64,000 bases of DNA from Candidatus Helarchaeota archaeon (GTDB taxonomy: Archaea > Asgardarchaeota > Lokiarchaeia > Helarchaeales > RDOG01): contig JAHPZH010000001.1 in NCBI GenBank assembly GCA_019058315.1, positions 467,536 to 531,535 of the forward strand, read 5' to 3'. Position numbers and translations under genes: made by a program. The notes under the pieces were generated by a model. That model saw only the letters and a program-made list of their open reading frames with translations, was not told the DNA's origin and made no database searches. This document shows, piece after piece, positions 35,148-44,130 of the stretch; position 1 is the first letter of the stretch; each line of letters begins with the position of its first letter.

Positions 35148-36332
35148 ATGATTATTATGCCTCAATTTACCTATGGAGATCTTCCGGACAGTCTAATTCC
35201 AAAAAAACTTTGGACTTTAGGTCGCCATGTATGGACTGTATGTAAGGAACTTGGTTATGATTATATTGTGGAAAAATTTGACCTAGCAATAGATAAAGTA
35301 ACATATGATATTTTTAAATTAAGATTGGATAATGCTATTCAAACTGCTAGAGCTGTAATGGAAGGAAAAGTAGAACAAGCTGATAAAACTCCTGCATTTA
35401 GCTTATTTCCTCCTGGAAATATTATCCGATCTGATTTGCAACAAGGAAGTATGAAACTTCTATATGGTGAGAGTTGCGATATTGCAGCAATAAGTGTTAG
35501 AGACGATATAAATGAGGCATTTTTGATTATAAATTGCCATCTAGAAGATGGAATTCCCGTAGATTGGTGGCTATTAGGTCATTCAGACGAAATTTTTGAT
35601 AGAAGACATCGAAAATTAGGCTACAAATTTAGAGATTTACCTAAGCACTCAAAAAAATTATCAGAATTAGGATTTCGATTTCAAGATGTCTTAAAAGATA
35701 TTCGTAATGAACGTACTCCTGAATGGGGGGCATCGCCAATGATTTGTTTAATTAATTGGGTTATGTCATCTTGGAATTTCATATGGGAGATCAGCTCATG
35801 GGAAGTTTATGCTTCACTTTTCGATGGTTTAGCGGCAAAAAGTGTTCATGGTATGCCAGATAATGCTTATGAATACATACCTTCTCTTCCTTTACTGAAT
35901 TCAATGATATATATGGGTCGAAAGAATTTTACCCTTAGGTTTGCGGGACTAATGACTGGACATCTTTTATGTTGGCATGGCATGGAACCAGAAATTTATC
36001 AAATTATAACTGAAGATTGGCCAGAATATACCCAAATCCTTATTGAACGGAATCGGAAAGAGATAGGATGTCCATATCCTATTCAAACTGTTGATTGTAA
36101 ATTGCCAAATTATAAGAACTCAAAAGTATTTGAAAGCAATGAAACTTTGGACTGGAAATATCCGAAAGGTGAGTGGATTAAATTAGAACACCTTGGAATG
36201 AGTTATGAAGAGCAATTCAATTTTGTTTTTATGGATATAACACATGATATTGAGCCAGGACAAACCCCTGAATTTGTACAAGAACGTATAATTTCTACTG
36301 GTATTGGAAAAGATGCAATATTAAGAAAATGA
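35148..36332 (+). CDS. Protein of unknown function, 394 residues
   Basis: I do not recognise the family. The soluble protein is rich in Trp and aromatic residues (WWLLGHSDEIF, SSWNFIWEISSWEVYASLF, MTGHLLCWHGMEPEIY) and has several His and Cys residues that could bind a metal or cofactor. No signal peptide or membrane helix is seen. Two ATG codons, 35148 and 35157, are in frame. The second has GGATGATT immediately upstream. It has its own intergenic leader of about 250 bases. Confidence 0.65.
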   Translation: MIIMPQFTYGDLPDSLIPKKLWTLGRHVWTVCKELGYDYIVEKFDLAIDKVTYDIFKLRLDNAIQTARAVMEGKVEQADKTPAFSLFPPGNIIRSDLQQGSMKLLYGESCDIAAISVRDDINEAFLIINCHLEDGIPVDWWLLGHSDEIFDRRHRKLGYKFRDLPKHSKKLSELGFRFQDVLKDIRNERTPEWGASPMICLINWVMSSWNFIWEISSWEVYASLFDGLAAKSVHGMPDNAYEYIPSLPLLNSMIYMGRKNFTLRFAGLMTGHLLCWHGMEPEIYQIITEDWPEYTQILIERNRKEIGCPYPIQTVDCKLPNYKNSKVFESNETLDWKYPKGEWIKLEHLGMSYEEQFNFVFMDITHDIEPGQTPEFVQERIISTGIGKDAILRK

Positions 36333-36337
36333 AATAC

Positions 36338-36721
36338 TTAATCTTCATTTTTACTTTCATGAATTCTTTCTTCTAGGTTTGGACAAATTAAGGCAATAAA
36401 ACCAGCTCCAGTTCCCCACAAAGTTGCTAAATAAAACCCACCACCAGTTATTGTACCAACTATTGCTGCAAATAATATAATACATCCTCCAATTCTATAT
36501 TTAAACGAATAAACAAAAACTCCACCGATCACCATGAGAATAGCAAAAATTATACTTAACATTCCCGCTATTAAACCAACTTGAGAAAAAAGTGGAGCAA
36601 GATCTTTTGCGAATTTTTCTCCAAAGCCTATAAATAAAATTCCTGCTAAAAATAAGAATATACTACTAATGATAGCGAGCATTCCGGAAGCACTTGCTGT
36701 TGCTAATTTTTCTCTCTCCAT
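36338..36721 (-). CDS. Four-helix membrane protein, tandem paralogue
   Basis: The 127-residue product is a close duplicate of the one encoded at 36817-37200. Both start MEREKLATASA, have four hydrophobic segments separated by FGEKFAKDLAPLF and YSFKYRIGGC, and end ALICPNLEERI. The pattern resembles the DUF4064 group of small Gly-rich membrane proteins. The gap between the copies is 95 bases. Function is unknown. Confidence 0.65.
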   Translation of the reverse strand: MEREKLATASASGMLAIISSIFLFLAGILFIGFGEKFAKDLAPLFSQVGLIAGMLSIIFAILMVIGGVFVYSFKYRIGGCIILFAAIVGTITGGGFYLATLWGTGAGFIALICPNLEERIHESKNED

Positions 36722-36816
36722 AAACCTAACTTGCTTAAAACAAATTTAAATTATTATTTTATAGCTGATTCATAATTTACAATTATAAATTGTCTAAAAA
36801 AAGAATATATTTGAAA

Positions 36817-37200
36817 TTATGATTTTCCTTGTTGGATTTTTGCTTCTAAATTAGGACAAATTAATGCAATAAATCCTGCACCACTTCCCCAAAGAGTTGC
36901 AACATAGAAACCACCACCAGCAACAATGCCCACAATTGATGCAATTAAAATAAGTATTCCTCCAATTCTATACTGAAATGTATAAACTAGATAACCGCCA
37001 ATTATACACATAACTGCAAAAATAAAACTTAAAATGCCCGCAGTTATACTTTGGTTACCTTGCGCAAAAAGGGGAGCAAGGTCTTTTGTAAACGTTTCTC
37101 CAAAGCCTATAAATAAAATACCTGCTATAACATACCAAAGCGCGCTAATTATTCCTAACATACCAGCAGCACTTGCTGTTGCTAATTTTTCTCTTTCCAT
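36817..37200 (-). CDS. Four-helix membrane protein, tandem paralogue
   Basis: This is the upstream copy of the duplicated pair. It differs from the other by substitutions and small changes such as the extra residues in APLFAQGNQSITAG. Four helices, a YTFQYRIGGILI segment and the conserved end ALICPNLEAKI are shared. The near-identity of the first eleven residues and the equal length suggest a recent duplication. Function unknown, DUF4064-like. Confidence 0.65.
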   Translation of the reverse strand: MEREKLATASAAGMLGIISALWYVIAGILFIGFGETFTKDLAPLFAQGNQSITAGILSFIFAVMCIIGGYLVYTFQYRIGGILILIASIVGIVAGGGFYVATLWGSGAGFIALICPNLEAKIQQGKS

Positions 37201-37322
37201 AAGAAATCCTTCTCAAATTTTATTAAAAATTTTTAGGATTAAAAAAAAAAATACAATTAATATTTTTAAATGAAAAAAACGTCTTTTTTTATGTTTCGAT
37301 TCTAAATAATTAGGAAGTTTGA

Positions 37323-38357
37323 TTGGGTATGAACGATTTTTGGTTCGCTATGTATCATACTTATTCAATTAAAAAAAGTTTTGATAAACGAGCTCTAAAA
37401 ATTTTTGAGAAAGATGTAAAATTTGCCCAAGAATTAGGAATTGAAGGATTAGTCCTTGAGGATTATTACAATGATTGGATTTGGGGCGAATACACAAATT
37501 TTTGGAATGAAAAAACCTTCCGAGAAATGGTTAAAATTGTTCATGATTATGGATTAAAGTTTATTCCTTATTTAGATGTAACTGAATTGGGAGTACATGG
37601 GAAAGTTTATAAACAAAATGGAAGAAAATGGGGAGCAAAAAACCGTTGGGGCAAAAATTATTCAGCATTCTCATCAATCTTTCTTGCTGATTACTATCCT
37701 GTGGATTGGCGAACTAAGTTAATGTGTCCCTCCCCCTCTTCTGGATGGTTTAATTATCTTACGAATCAAGCTCATGTATTATTAACTCAATACGAAGTCG
37801 ACGGGATATATCTAGACCGAATGGATTATCGTACAACTTGCTATGATCATTCTAAAGATCAGGCACACTTCATTCAAGGAATACCCGCTTTAGTAAAAAG
37901 TATAAGGGATGAAGTTAAGAATGCTAGTTTAAAAAATTTATTAATAATTAATGATTCATGTGTAGATCCAGATCCCCCGTTGATAAAATGTATGAAATTA
38001 GCAGATTTTGTTCTCACGGAATTATTACCCATAGACACTGATACAACCGATTTTAATTGGAGATTTTTAATGGAATATGGTGATATAATCTGGACGTTTC
38101 ATAGATTTATAAAACCTGTAATTAAACTATCAACGAATCTATCTTTTCTATCTGGTGCGATGTTAGATACTAATCGTCTACAAAGAATAATTAACAGATT
38201 AAAAATCCATGTTGGAAAAAAAATCATTGTATTTTCTCACAGAAAGGATTATGAAGGGTTTAAAGCTATTAAAAAAATTGTTGAAAAGAATAAATTAAAG
38301 CAAGGTTTTTTTCCGGGTAGAAAAAATTTACATACGATTAAAAAATTTTTCAAATAA
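37323..38357 (+). CDS. Putative glycoside-hydrolase-like TIM barrel protein
   Basis: The 344-residue protein has the layout of a glycosidase-like TIM barrel. EDYYNDWIWGEYTNFW lies near residue 45, and GLKFIPYLDVTEL forms a middle strand. YEVDGIYLDRMDYRT near residue 160 resembles strand 4 with the nucleophile Asp in GH13-like families, and LLIINDSCVDPD and DFVLTELLP follow. It has no signal peptide, so it would act on intracellular carbohydrates. The family and substrate are not certain. Confidence 0.55.
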   Translation: MGMNDFWFAMYHTYSIKKSFDKRALKIFEKDVKFAQELGIEGLVLEDYYNDWIWGEYTNFWNEKTFREMVKIVHDYGLKFIPYLDVTELGVHGKVYKQNGRKWGAKNRWGKNYSAFSSIFLADYYPVDWRTKLMCPSPSSGWFNYLTNQAHVLLTQYEVDGIYLDRMDYRTTCYDHSKDQAHFIQGIPALVKSIRDEVKNASLKNLLIINDSCVDPDPPLIKCMKLADFVLTELLPIDTDTTDFNWRFLMEYGDIIWTFHRFIKPVIKLSTNLSFLSGAMLDTNRLQRIINRLKIHVGKKIIVFSHRKDYEGFKAIKKIVEKNKLKQGFFPGRKNLHTIKKFFK

Positions 38358-38420
38358 AAAAATATAAATTATTTTAATATTTTGTTCCTCTTAATAATAT
38401 AAAAAACGGCAGTTACAACC

Positions 38421-39272
38421 ATGGATATACTCGAATTACTTTTTTCAAACTTAGAAATCAACATTGCGCCTCCAGATATTGTTTTTGCAATGTTGTTAAC
38501 TATCATTGCTGGCCTATCAACTGGAATAGGGAGTGTTATTGCATATGCTATTAAAAAGCCTAAACTGAGTTATTTATCGGTCCTATTGGCATTATCCGCT
38601 GGAGTCATGCTCTATATATCATTTGTAGAGCTTTTAGTAACTGCAATTTATGATGTAGGGTTTGCTTGTGCTAATTGCTTTTTTTTCGTTGGGATAGGAA
38701 TTATCTTGTTAATTGATCTTATAGTTCCTCATGCATATGAACAAGAAACGGACTGTGATTTATCTCAACTAATTGATAGTGAAGGTAAAGAATGTACAAT
38801 CTGCCCAGAAGATAGAAATTGCTTAATGAGGACTGGATTATTTGTTGCTTTAGGCATTGCAATTCATAATTTTCCAGAAGGATTAGTAACATTTAGTAGT
38901 GCACTATCAGGTAATATTTCTTTATCAATAACGGTCGCATTTGCAATCGCTATTCATAATATTCCAGAAGGAATTTCAGTTTCAATCCCAATTTTTTATG
39001 CAACGGGAAGTAAGAAAAAAGGAATGTTATATTCTCTAATATCTGGATTATCCGAGCCAGTAGGTGCATTAATAGGCTTATTAATCATATTACCATTTTT
39101 AAATGTATTATTATTATCTAGTGTTCTAGCAGCTGTTGCTGGAATAATGGTTTATATTAGCCTGGACGAATTACTTCCAAATGCCCAAAAATTTGGCAAA
39201 GAACATTTGGTTCTTGGTGGTATTTTAGCAGGTATGGGCATTATGGTTATTAGTTTAATTTTCTTACCTTAA
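38421..39272 (+). CDS. ZIP family divalent metal transporter
   Basis: ZIP proteins import Zn, Fe or Mn. The 283-residue product has eight hydrophobic helices and the two metal-site motifs of the family: AIHNFPEGLVTF in helix 4 and AIHNIPEGISVSIP in helix 5, plus SGLSEPVGALIG. A cytoplasmic loop between helices 3 and 4 carries extra cysteines (CTICPEDRNC and CDLSQL), which may sense or donate metal. It is the first gene of the metal island, followed after 149 bases by feoA. Confidence 0.92.
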   Translation: MDILELLFSNLEINIAPPDIVFAMLLTIIAGLSTGIGSVIAYAIKKPKLSYLSVLLALSAGVMLYISFVELLVTAIYDVGFACANCFFFVGIGIILLIDLIVPHAYEQETDCDLSQLIDSEGKECTICPEDRNCLMRTGLFVALGIAIHNFPEGLVTFSSALSGNISLSITVAFAIAIHNIPEGISVSIPIFYATGSKKKGMLYSLISGLSEPVGALIGLLIILPFLNVLLLSSVLAAVAGIMVYISLDELLPNAQKFGKEHLVLGGILAGMGIMVISLIFLP

Positions 39273-39374
39273 TCAGTTAATTTTTTTATTAGAATTGAAA
39301 AAAGAATTTCATTTTATTTTAAAATTTGGCTTTTTTAATAAACCTAAAAGTCTTAGACATACCTTAATATATCC

Positions 39375-39390
39375 CTTAGGTATACCTAAG
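39375..39390. promoter_or_regulatory. DtxR/IdeR-type operator upstream of feoA
   Basis: A perfect 16-base palindrome, CTTAGGTATACCTAAG, lies just after the TATA-like CTTAATATATC (39363-39373) and 31 bases before the feoA start. The half sites TTAGG/CCTAA are the same as in DtxR/MDR1-type metal-regulator boxes. Binding here would block polymerase loading or escape. Two DtxR-family genes in the same island (42858 and 43435) are the obvious candidate regulators. Confidence 0.72.
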
Positions 39391-39421
39391 TTTTAGTAAG
39401 TTTTCTAATCTTCAATTAAAC

Positions 39422-39673
39422 ATGAGAGTTTTTGTTATGAAAGAGATTTCCTTGAGTCTAGTAAAACCAGGTGACAAAGGAAAAATTTCCAAAATTGGTG
39501 GAAACCGTCGATATCGTAAAAGATTATTGGATTTAGGATTAACAAGGGGTGTTTTGATTGAAGTGATCAGAAATGCGCCTCTAGGTGATCCTATAGAAAT
39601 AAATGTACGAGAATATAAATTAAGTTTGCGCAGAGCTGAAGCAAAGGATATTTTTATTATCCTTGATGAATGA
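39422..39673 (+). CDS. feoA: FeoA ferrous iron transport protein
   Basis: The 83-residue SH3-like protein supports FeoB. Features are KPGDKGKISKIGG, LLDLGLTRGVLIEVIRNAPLGDPIEI and REYKLSLRRAEAKDIFI, all typical of FeoA. Two ATG codons (39422, 39437) could start it, and no ribosome-binding site is clear at either. It is preceded by the DtxR-type palindrome, so the operon is likely repressed by iron. Confidence 0.93.
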   Translation: MRVFVMKEISLSLVKPGDKGKISKIGGNRRYRKRLLDLGLTRGVLIEVIRNAPLGDPIEINVREYKLSLRRAEAKDIFIILDE

Positions 39674-39736
39674 AAAATCCCCCAAACTTAATTTAATTTT
39701 AAAATTGATTGTTAATTTATTTTGAGAGTAAAAAAT

Positions 39737-40441
39737 ATGACTATTACAGTTGCCTTAATTGGTAATCCTAATGTAGGAAAGACAGTAATATTTAATAATT
39801 TAACAGGAGCAAAACAACATGTTGGGAATTGGCCTGGAGTTACTGTCGAAAAAAAAGTAGGAAAATGTATTTATAATGGAATTGAAATGAATATAGTCGA
39901 CTTGCCCGGAACTTATTCTTTAACAGCAAGATCTATTGATGAAGTTGTTGCTAGAGACTTCATTATGAACGAGCAACCTGATGTTGTGGTAGATATAGTT
40001 GATGCTACAAACTTAGAGCGGAATTTATATTTAACGCTCCTTCTTCTTGAAGTTAATGCGAATTTAGTTATCGCTTTAAATATGTGGGATGTTATTGAAG
40101 CAAGTGGAGCTAAAATAGATGTTCAACAACTTTCTGAGCGTCTTGGAGTTCCAATAGTTCCTACCGCTGGAACTTTAAATAGAGGAATGAAAGAACTTAA
40201 AGAAGAAATTATAAAAACTTCTAAGAAAAAGGCGATTTCAACTCAAAAAATAATTAAGTATAGGCCTGAACTTGAAGATAAAATTTCAAAAATCATAAAA
40301 ATCTTAGAACCACACCAACTTCCAAATTGTAATTATCCTCTGCGCTGGGTAGCTATTAAAGTTCTAGAGGGGGATATGGTTGTTTTAAACAACCTTAAAC
40401 TTGCTAAAAAGTATAATGACGTTATGGAGATTATAAAATGA
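39737..40441 (+). CDS. feoB: FeoB G-protein domain (separate N-terminal half)
   Basis: This gene encodes only the GTPase part of FeoB, about 234 residues. G1 is GNPNVGKT, G3 is DLPGTYS and G4 is NMWD. A helical spacer follows. The polypeptide ends with DVMEIIK and TGA, where the normal gene would run into the membrane domain. That domain is encoded by the next gene (40438), whose ATG overlaps this stop as ATGA. I start the gene at the ATG at 39737, giving the family-typical MTITVALIGNPNVGK. A TTG at 39722 is also in frame. Confidence 0.92.
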   Translation: MTITVALIGNPNVGKTVIFNNLTGAKQHVGNWPGVTVEKKVGKCIYNGIEMNIVDLPGTYSLTARSIDEVVARDFIMNEQPDVVVDIVDATNLERNLYLTLLLLEVNANLVIALNMWDVIEASGAKIDVQQLSERLGVPIVPTAGTLNRGMKELKEEIIKTSKKKAISTQKIIKYRPELEDKISKIIKILEPHQLPNCNYPLRWVAIKVLEGDMVVLNNLKLAKKYNDVMEIIK

Positions 40442-41907
40442 GCGAAGAAGTCGATTATGAATTAGAACTTACTGAAAATCGATATGAAATAATCGATAAA
40501 GTACTTAAAGGGGTATATACAAAACCAGGGGAAAAGGTAACTTGGACTGAGCTTCTAGATCATGTGCTTCTTAATAAATATTTAGCGATTCCGATCTTTA
40601 TCGCGATATTATGGGCTATGTTTCAGTTTACTTTCGAAGTAGCAGCTCCCCTAATGGAGCTTGTTAAGATAGGATTCACCACACTAGTAAATGTAATCAA
40701 ATCACCTTTCGAAATCAATGTTCCGCCAGATTGGCTTCCTGATCTCGTAAAACTTTTAGGAATCGGTTCCTTCCTTAACCGCCCCGATGGTGATGCTATA
40801 TTCTTTCTATGGAAAGAATTAGCAACTAGTCCTTCAGAAATCTGGGGTTCTTTTCTAGGTGATGGAATTATCGGTGGAGTTGGGTTAATCCTCACATTCG
40901 TTCCAAATATATTTTTGTTATTTCTGTTCCTTTCTTTTCTAGAAGATAGCGGTTATCTTAGTCGTGCTGCATTTATTTTAGATAGAGCAATGGTGAAACT
41001 TGGCTTGCACGGAAAATCCGTTATTCCCATGTTAGTTGGTTTCGGTTGCAATGTTCCCGCAATTATGGCAGCCAGAACTATTGATGATGAGGTCGATAGA
41101 AGAATTACAATTCTAACTAACCCATTTATTTCTTGTGGAGCAAGATTGCCCATTTACATTTTAATAGGTGGTTTCTTTTTTAGTGCTGCAGCAAGTTCGA
41201 TTGTATTTGTTCTTTATATTTTAGGTATGATGATTGCTATAATAATGGGTTTTATTTTGAGAAAAACAATAATGAAATCAAAACCATCAGCATTTATATT
41301 AGAATTTCCGCCATATAGGTCACCAACAATCAAGAGCGCAAGTTTACATATGTGGGAAAGAGGTAGGGAATATATAATAAAAGTATTTACCATAATCTTT
41401 ATAGGTTCTATTTTTATATGGATGATAACCTATTTACCTTGGAAAAACCAACCATATAACTCAATAGGGGCTTTATTTGGAAAATTATTAACCCCAATTT
41501 TTGAACCATTGGGGTTTATAACCAGCCCTATATCCTGGATATTAATAGTTGCATTGATTTTTGGTTTTGTCGCAAAAGAAATGGTAGTTGGTGTAATCGG
41601 TATTATTATGGCTGCAATTGTCACTTCATTTGGTCTAATTGCAGAAGTAGCAGGATTCCAAAGTTTAGTAGGTATTAATCTAGGAGATATTTTTAGTTAT
41701 AACCTATTGTTTACATCAAACATAACAGTATTTTCATACCTAGTATTTACCCTCTTATATATACCCTGCCTTGCCACTGTTGCGGTAATAAAAAAAGAGT
41801 TGAATAGTTGGAAATGGACTTTATTTTCAATATTCTATTCATTTGGTGTTGCCTATATAGCGAGTTTCTTAATTTCTGGTATAGCACATTTATTGGGAAT
41901 TATTTAA
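40438..41907 (+). CDS. feoB: FeoB transmembrane ferrous iron transporter domain
   Basis: The membrane half of FeoB has 489 residues and about eight to ten helices. Its signature motifs are FEVAAPLMELV, SFLEDSGYLSRAAFILDRAM, HGKSVIPMLVGFGCNVPAIM (a likely iron-path cysteine), NPFISCGARLPIY and GFVAKEMVVGVIG. It begins MSEEVDYELELTENRYEII, the usual linker. The ATG overlaps the stop of the G-domain gene by four bases, so translation is likely coupled. The alternative is one feoB gene broken by a frameshift at AAAA (40435-40438). Confidence 0.93.
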   Translation: MSEEVDYELELTENRYEIIDKVLKGVYTKPGEKVTWTELLDHVLLNKYLAIPIFIAILWAMFQFTFEVAAPLMELVKIGFTTLVNVIKSPFEINVPPDWLPDLVKLLGIGSFLNRPDGDAIFFLWKELATSPSEIWGSFLGDGIIGGVGLILTFVPNIFLLFLFLSFLEDSGYLSRAAFILDRAMVKLGLHGKSVIPMLVGFGCNVPAIMAARTIDDEVDRRITILTNPFISCGARLPIYILIGGFFFSAAASSIVFVLYILGMMIAIIMGFILRKTIMKSKPSAFILEFPPYRSPTIKSASLHMWERGREYIIKVFTIIFIGSIFIWMITYLPWKNQPYNSIGALFGKLLTPIFEPLGFITSPISWILIVALIFGFVAKEMVVGVIGIIMAAIVTSFGLIAEVAGFQSLVGINLGDIFSYNLLFTSNITVFSYLVFTLLYIPCLATVAVIKKELNSWKWTLFSIFYSFGVAYIASFLISGIAHLLGII

Positions 41908-41919
41908 GGTGAATTAACT

Positions 41920-42552
41920 TTGAATAAATTTGAAAAAAAGACCATAACTTATAAAGATTCGACAAAAGAAAAGATGGCGATATATAGCCTTACAATTGGA
42001 TTAATTGGTATTATTTTGGGTTTAATTATTATTGTCTTAGGTGTAATGGATTTTCTAGGATATAATTTTATACCTATTTGGGTTAAATATCTACGAAATT
42101 CGAATTATGCCACTATATTGGCTGTGTTCTTAGTACCCGAATTGGAAAATTCCTTTTTTCTACCCTTACAAATTCTTGCTGAAATAAACCCCTATAATAC
42201 AGCTTTTAAATTCGTATGGGAAACTCCAATTTATATATTTGATATTCTTAAACCTGATATATTTTTAGGGATTATTTTTATAATTATTGGAGTGATATTC
42301 TTATCTGGGGTAAATGATTTATTTGGAAAAAAAGATATTGGTGTATCACATCTAGTTGTAGGTTCTATGCTTTCTCTTGGATTTGGAATTATCTATTTTC
42401 TAATATTCCTTGCTCATGGAGCGATGTTTTTACTTGGAAATGATGACTATCTCTCTTGGAAAGCACTATATGACTTTAGCCCCGCAATTTGGTTGGCATT
42501 TTTATCAATCCCTGGAGGTTTAATCGCCTGGAATATTAAAGATATTAAATAA
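41920..42552 (+). CDS. Membrane protein in the Feo cluster
   Basis: A 210-residue protein with four or five hydrophobic helices, a basic N terminus (KFEKKTITYKDSTKEKM) and the two-helix pair IFLGIIFIIIGVIFL and VGSMLSLGFGIIYFLIFL. The start TTG at 41920 is 12 bases after feoB, so it belongs to the operon. The product is unknown, but it might form part of the iron uptake complex. Confidence 0.65.
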   Translation: MNKFEKKTITYKDSTKEKMAIYSLTIGLIGIILGLIIIVLGVMDFLGYNFIPIWVKYLRNSNYATILAVFLVPELENSFFLPLQILAEINPYNTAFKFVWETPIYIFDILKPDIFLGIIFIIIGVIFLSGVNDLFGKKDIGVSHLVVGSMLSLGFGIIYFLIFLAHGAMFLLGNDDYLSWKALYDFSPAIWLAFLSIPGGLIAWNIKDIK

Positions 42553-42573
42553 TTATTTGGATAAGGTATAGAT

Positions 42574-42852
42574 TTGTTTCGAAAAATTTTGAATTATTTA
42601 AAAGATAAAAAGGTGATAAGTTTGAGGGAAATTGCTAAGGTCTTAAATAAAGATATCTCGATTATATCAGATGCTGTCAATTTATTAACTATTAAGGGAT
42701 ATTTGATTAATTTGAATTGTTGTGAAATCAATCCCAATCATAAGAATAAATGCTTATTATGTTCTCAAAAATCTGTATGTCATTCCAATTTTGAAAATCA
42801 ATATGAAATCACCCCTAAAGGACTCCAATACTCCAAAGGAGGAGTTGAATAA
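42574..42852 (+). CDS. FeoC-like winged-helix protein with cysteine cluster
   Basis: FeoC proteins are small winged-helix proteins that regulate Feo. This 92-residue product has a winged helix (LREIAKVLNKDISIISDAVNLLTIKGYL) and five Cys (CCEINPNHKNKCLLCSQKSVC) that may carry an iron-sulfur cluster or sense iron. Such a cysteine region follows the helix-turn-helix in bacterial FeoC. It lies 21 bases after the membrane protein and 5 before the DtxR gene, so it belongs to the feo operon. Sequence similarity is limited, so 'FeoC-like' is used. Confidence 0.68.
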   Translation: MFRKILNYLKDKKVISLREIAKVLNKDISIISDAVNLLTIKGYLINLNCCEINPNHKNKCLLCSQKSVCHSNFENQYEITPKGLQYSKGGVE

Positions 42853-42857
42853 GAAAA

Positions 42858-43328
42858 ATGAAATCAATTAGCCTAAGTAGAAAAAAAGAAGATTATATAA
42901 AAGCTATAAAAAAAATTATTGAGAAAGAAAATTTTGCTAGAACAAAAGATATTGCTAATGAACTTAATATAACACCACCTAGTGTTTCTGAAATGCTAAA
43001 AAAATTACGAAATGAAGGTGTTATAAATTATGAAAAAAATAAACCTATCACATTTACTGAAAAAGGGGAAAAAATTGCTAAAGAAATAACCGAGGAATAT
43101 CAAGTACTTTCTCAATTATTAATTAATCTTTTAGTACCAGAAGAAATTGCATTACTTGATGCCTGTAATATGGAACATAATTTACATGAAGAAACAGTAA
43201 TTCAATTGAAAAGATTTGTAAAATTTATTGAGTCGGTGCCTGATACACCAAAATGGTTAACTCATTTTGAGGAATTTTGTCAATCTGGAACATTTGAATG
43301 CAAAGAAATTGAAAAAAGTATAAAGTAA
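42858..43328 (+). CDS. DtxR-family iron-dependent transcriptional repressor
   Basis: A 156-residue regulator: winged helix IANELNITPPSVSEMLKKLRNEGVI (about 30-55), then a dimerisation domain. The metal site motif CNMEH (in DACNMEHNLHEETV) matches the CxxEH motif of DtxR/IdeR that binds Fe(II). It is the last gene of the feo cluster and 5 bases after the FeoC-like gene. It should bind the palindrome at 39375-39390 when iron is sufficient. There is no SH3 domain, unlike the second regulator. Confidence 0.9.
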   Translation: MKSISLSRKKEDYIKAIKKIIEKENFARTKDIANELNITPPSVSEMLKKLRNEGVINYEKNKPITFTEKGEKIAKEITEEYQVLSQLLINLLVPEEIALLDACNMEHNLHEETVIQLKRFVKFIESVPDTPKWLTHFEEFCQSGTFECKEIEKSIK

Positions 43329-43434
43329 ATCATAGAATTTTAAATAATTACTTAAAAAAAATTCACTAGATTCTTTGATCCTCTTTTTTTTATAGGAAAA
43401 GTTCTACTTAAAATCGTTAAGACTCATGATATCT

Positions 43435-44130
43435 TTATATCCAACGCTTCTTGCCCTTCTTCTTCCGATGTTTTAGTTCTCTATCTGCCCAATGCTTCCA
43501 CTCCTTTCTCCAGTGTTCCCGACCAGTTTTTTTCGCTTCTACCAAAATTCTACTAGCCTGCCCAAAGCCAAGCATTAGTTCAGATCCTCTTACTTTAATT
43601 TTAACTGGTCCTCTATGTGAGCTTGTTTCTAAAATTTTTATCTCACAGTTACCACATAGACCTAATTCACTTAACCTATGGGTAATCCCATACCCCCCCT
43701 CAATCCTAACTAATCTTGCTACATCTCCCTTCTCTAAAAAAGTAAGTGGAACGATTCTTCTCCAATATTTATAATGCCTTAAAATATGCTCTAAACTTCT
43801 ATCTGTTGCATGACTGGAGATATGTTCCAATATATCAGAATAAATATGAGCAACATGATGTCCTATTTTTAGAATTTTTTTAAAAAAATCCTCAAATAAT
43901 TCATGTCTTTTATAAACACTCTTTGCAACTTCAAAACCTTTATCTGTAAAGTTAAACTCATGATTTTCGTAAGTAATATAGCCTTTTTCTATAAGTTCCT
44001 CAATATTTTTTTGGACTTCGGATTGTTCGGTTTCCAATATTAAAGCTATATCTTCATTTTCAATTTTCTTTTTATCTAAAGATAAAATGTATATGATTTT
44101 TAAGTAATCTTCTAAAGTCTTATTCTTCAT
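43435..44130 (-). CDS. DtxR-family regulator with C-terminal FeoA-like domain (Mn-type site)
   Basis: About 231 residues: winged helix KTLEDYLKIIYIL, dimer domain, then a FeoA/SH3-like domain (PLTFLEKGDVARLVRI, GITHRLSELGLCGNCEIKI) and a basic, aromatic tail (EHWRKEWKHWADRELKHRKK). In the first metal site the DtxR Cys is replaced by Asp (DILEH), as in manganese sensors of the MntR kind, where Glu is found. I use the ATG at 44130: the frame extends 22 residues further, but these are hydrophobic and do not belong to the family. Convergent with the feo cluster. Likely a manganese or iron regulator. Confidence 0.88.
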   Translation of the reverse strand: MKNKTLEDYLKIIYILSLDKKKIENEDIALILETEQSEVQKNIEELIEKGYITYENHEFNFTDKGFEVAKSVYKRHELFEDFFKKILKIGHHVAHIYSDILEHISSHATDRSLEHILRHYKYWRRIVPLTFLEKGDVARLVRIEGGYGITHRLSELGLCGNCEIKILETSSHRGPVKIKVRGSELMLGFGQASRILVEAKKTGREHWRKEWKHWADRELKHRKKKGKKRWI

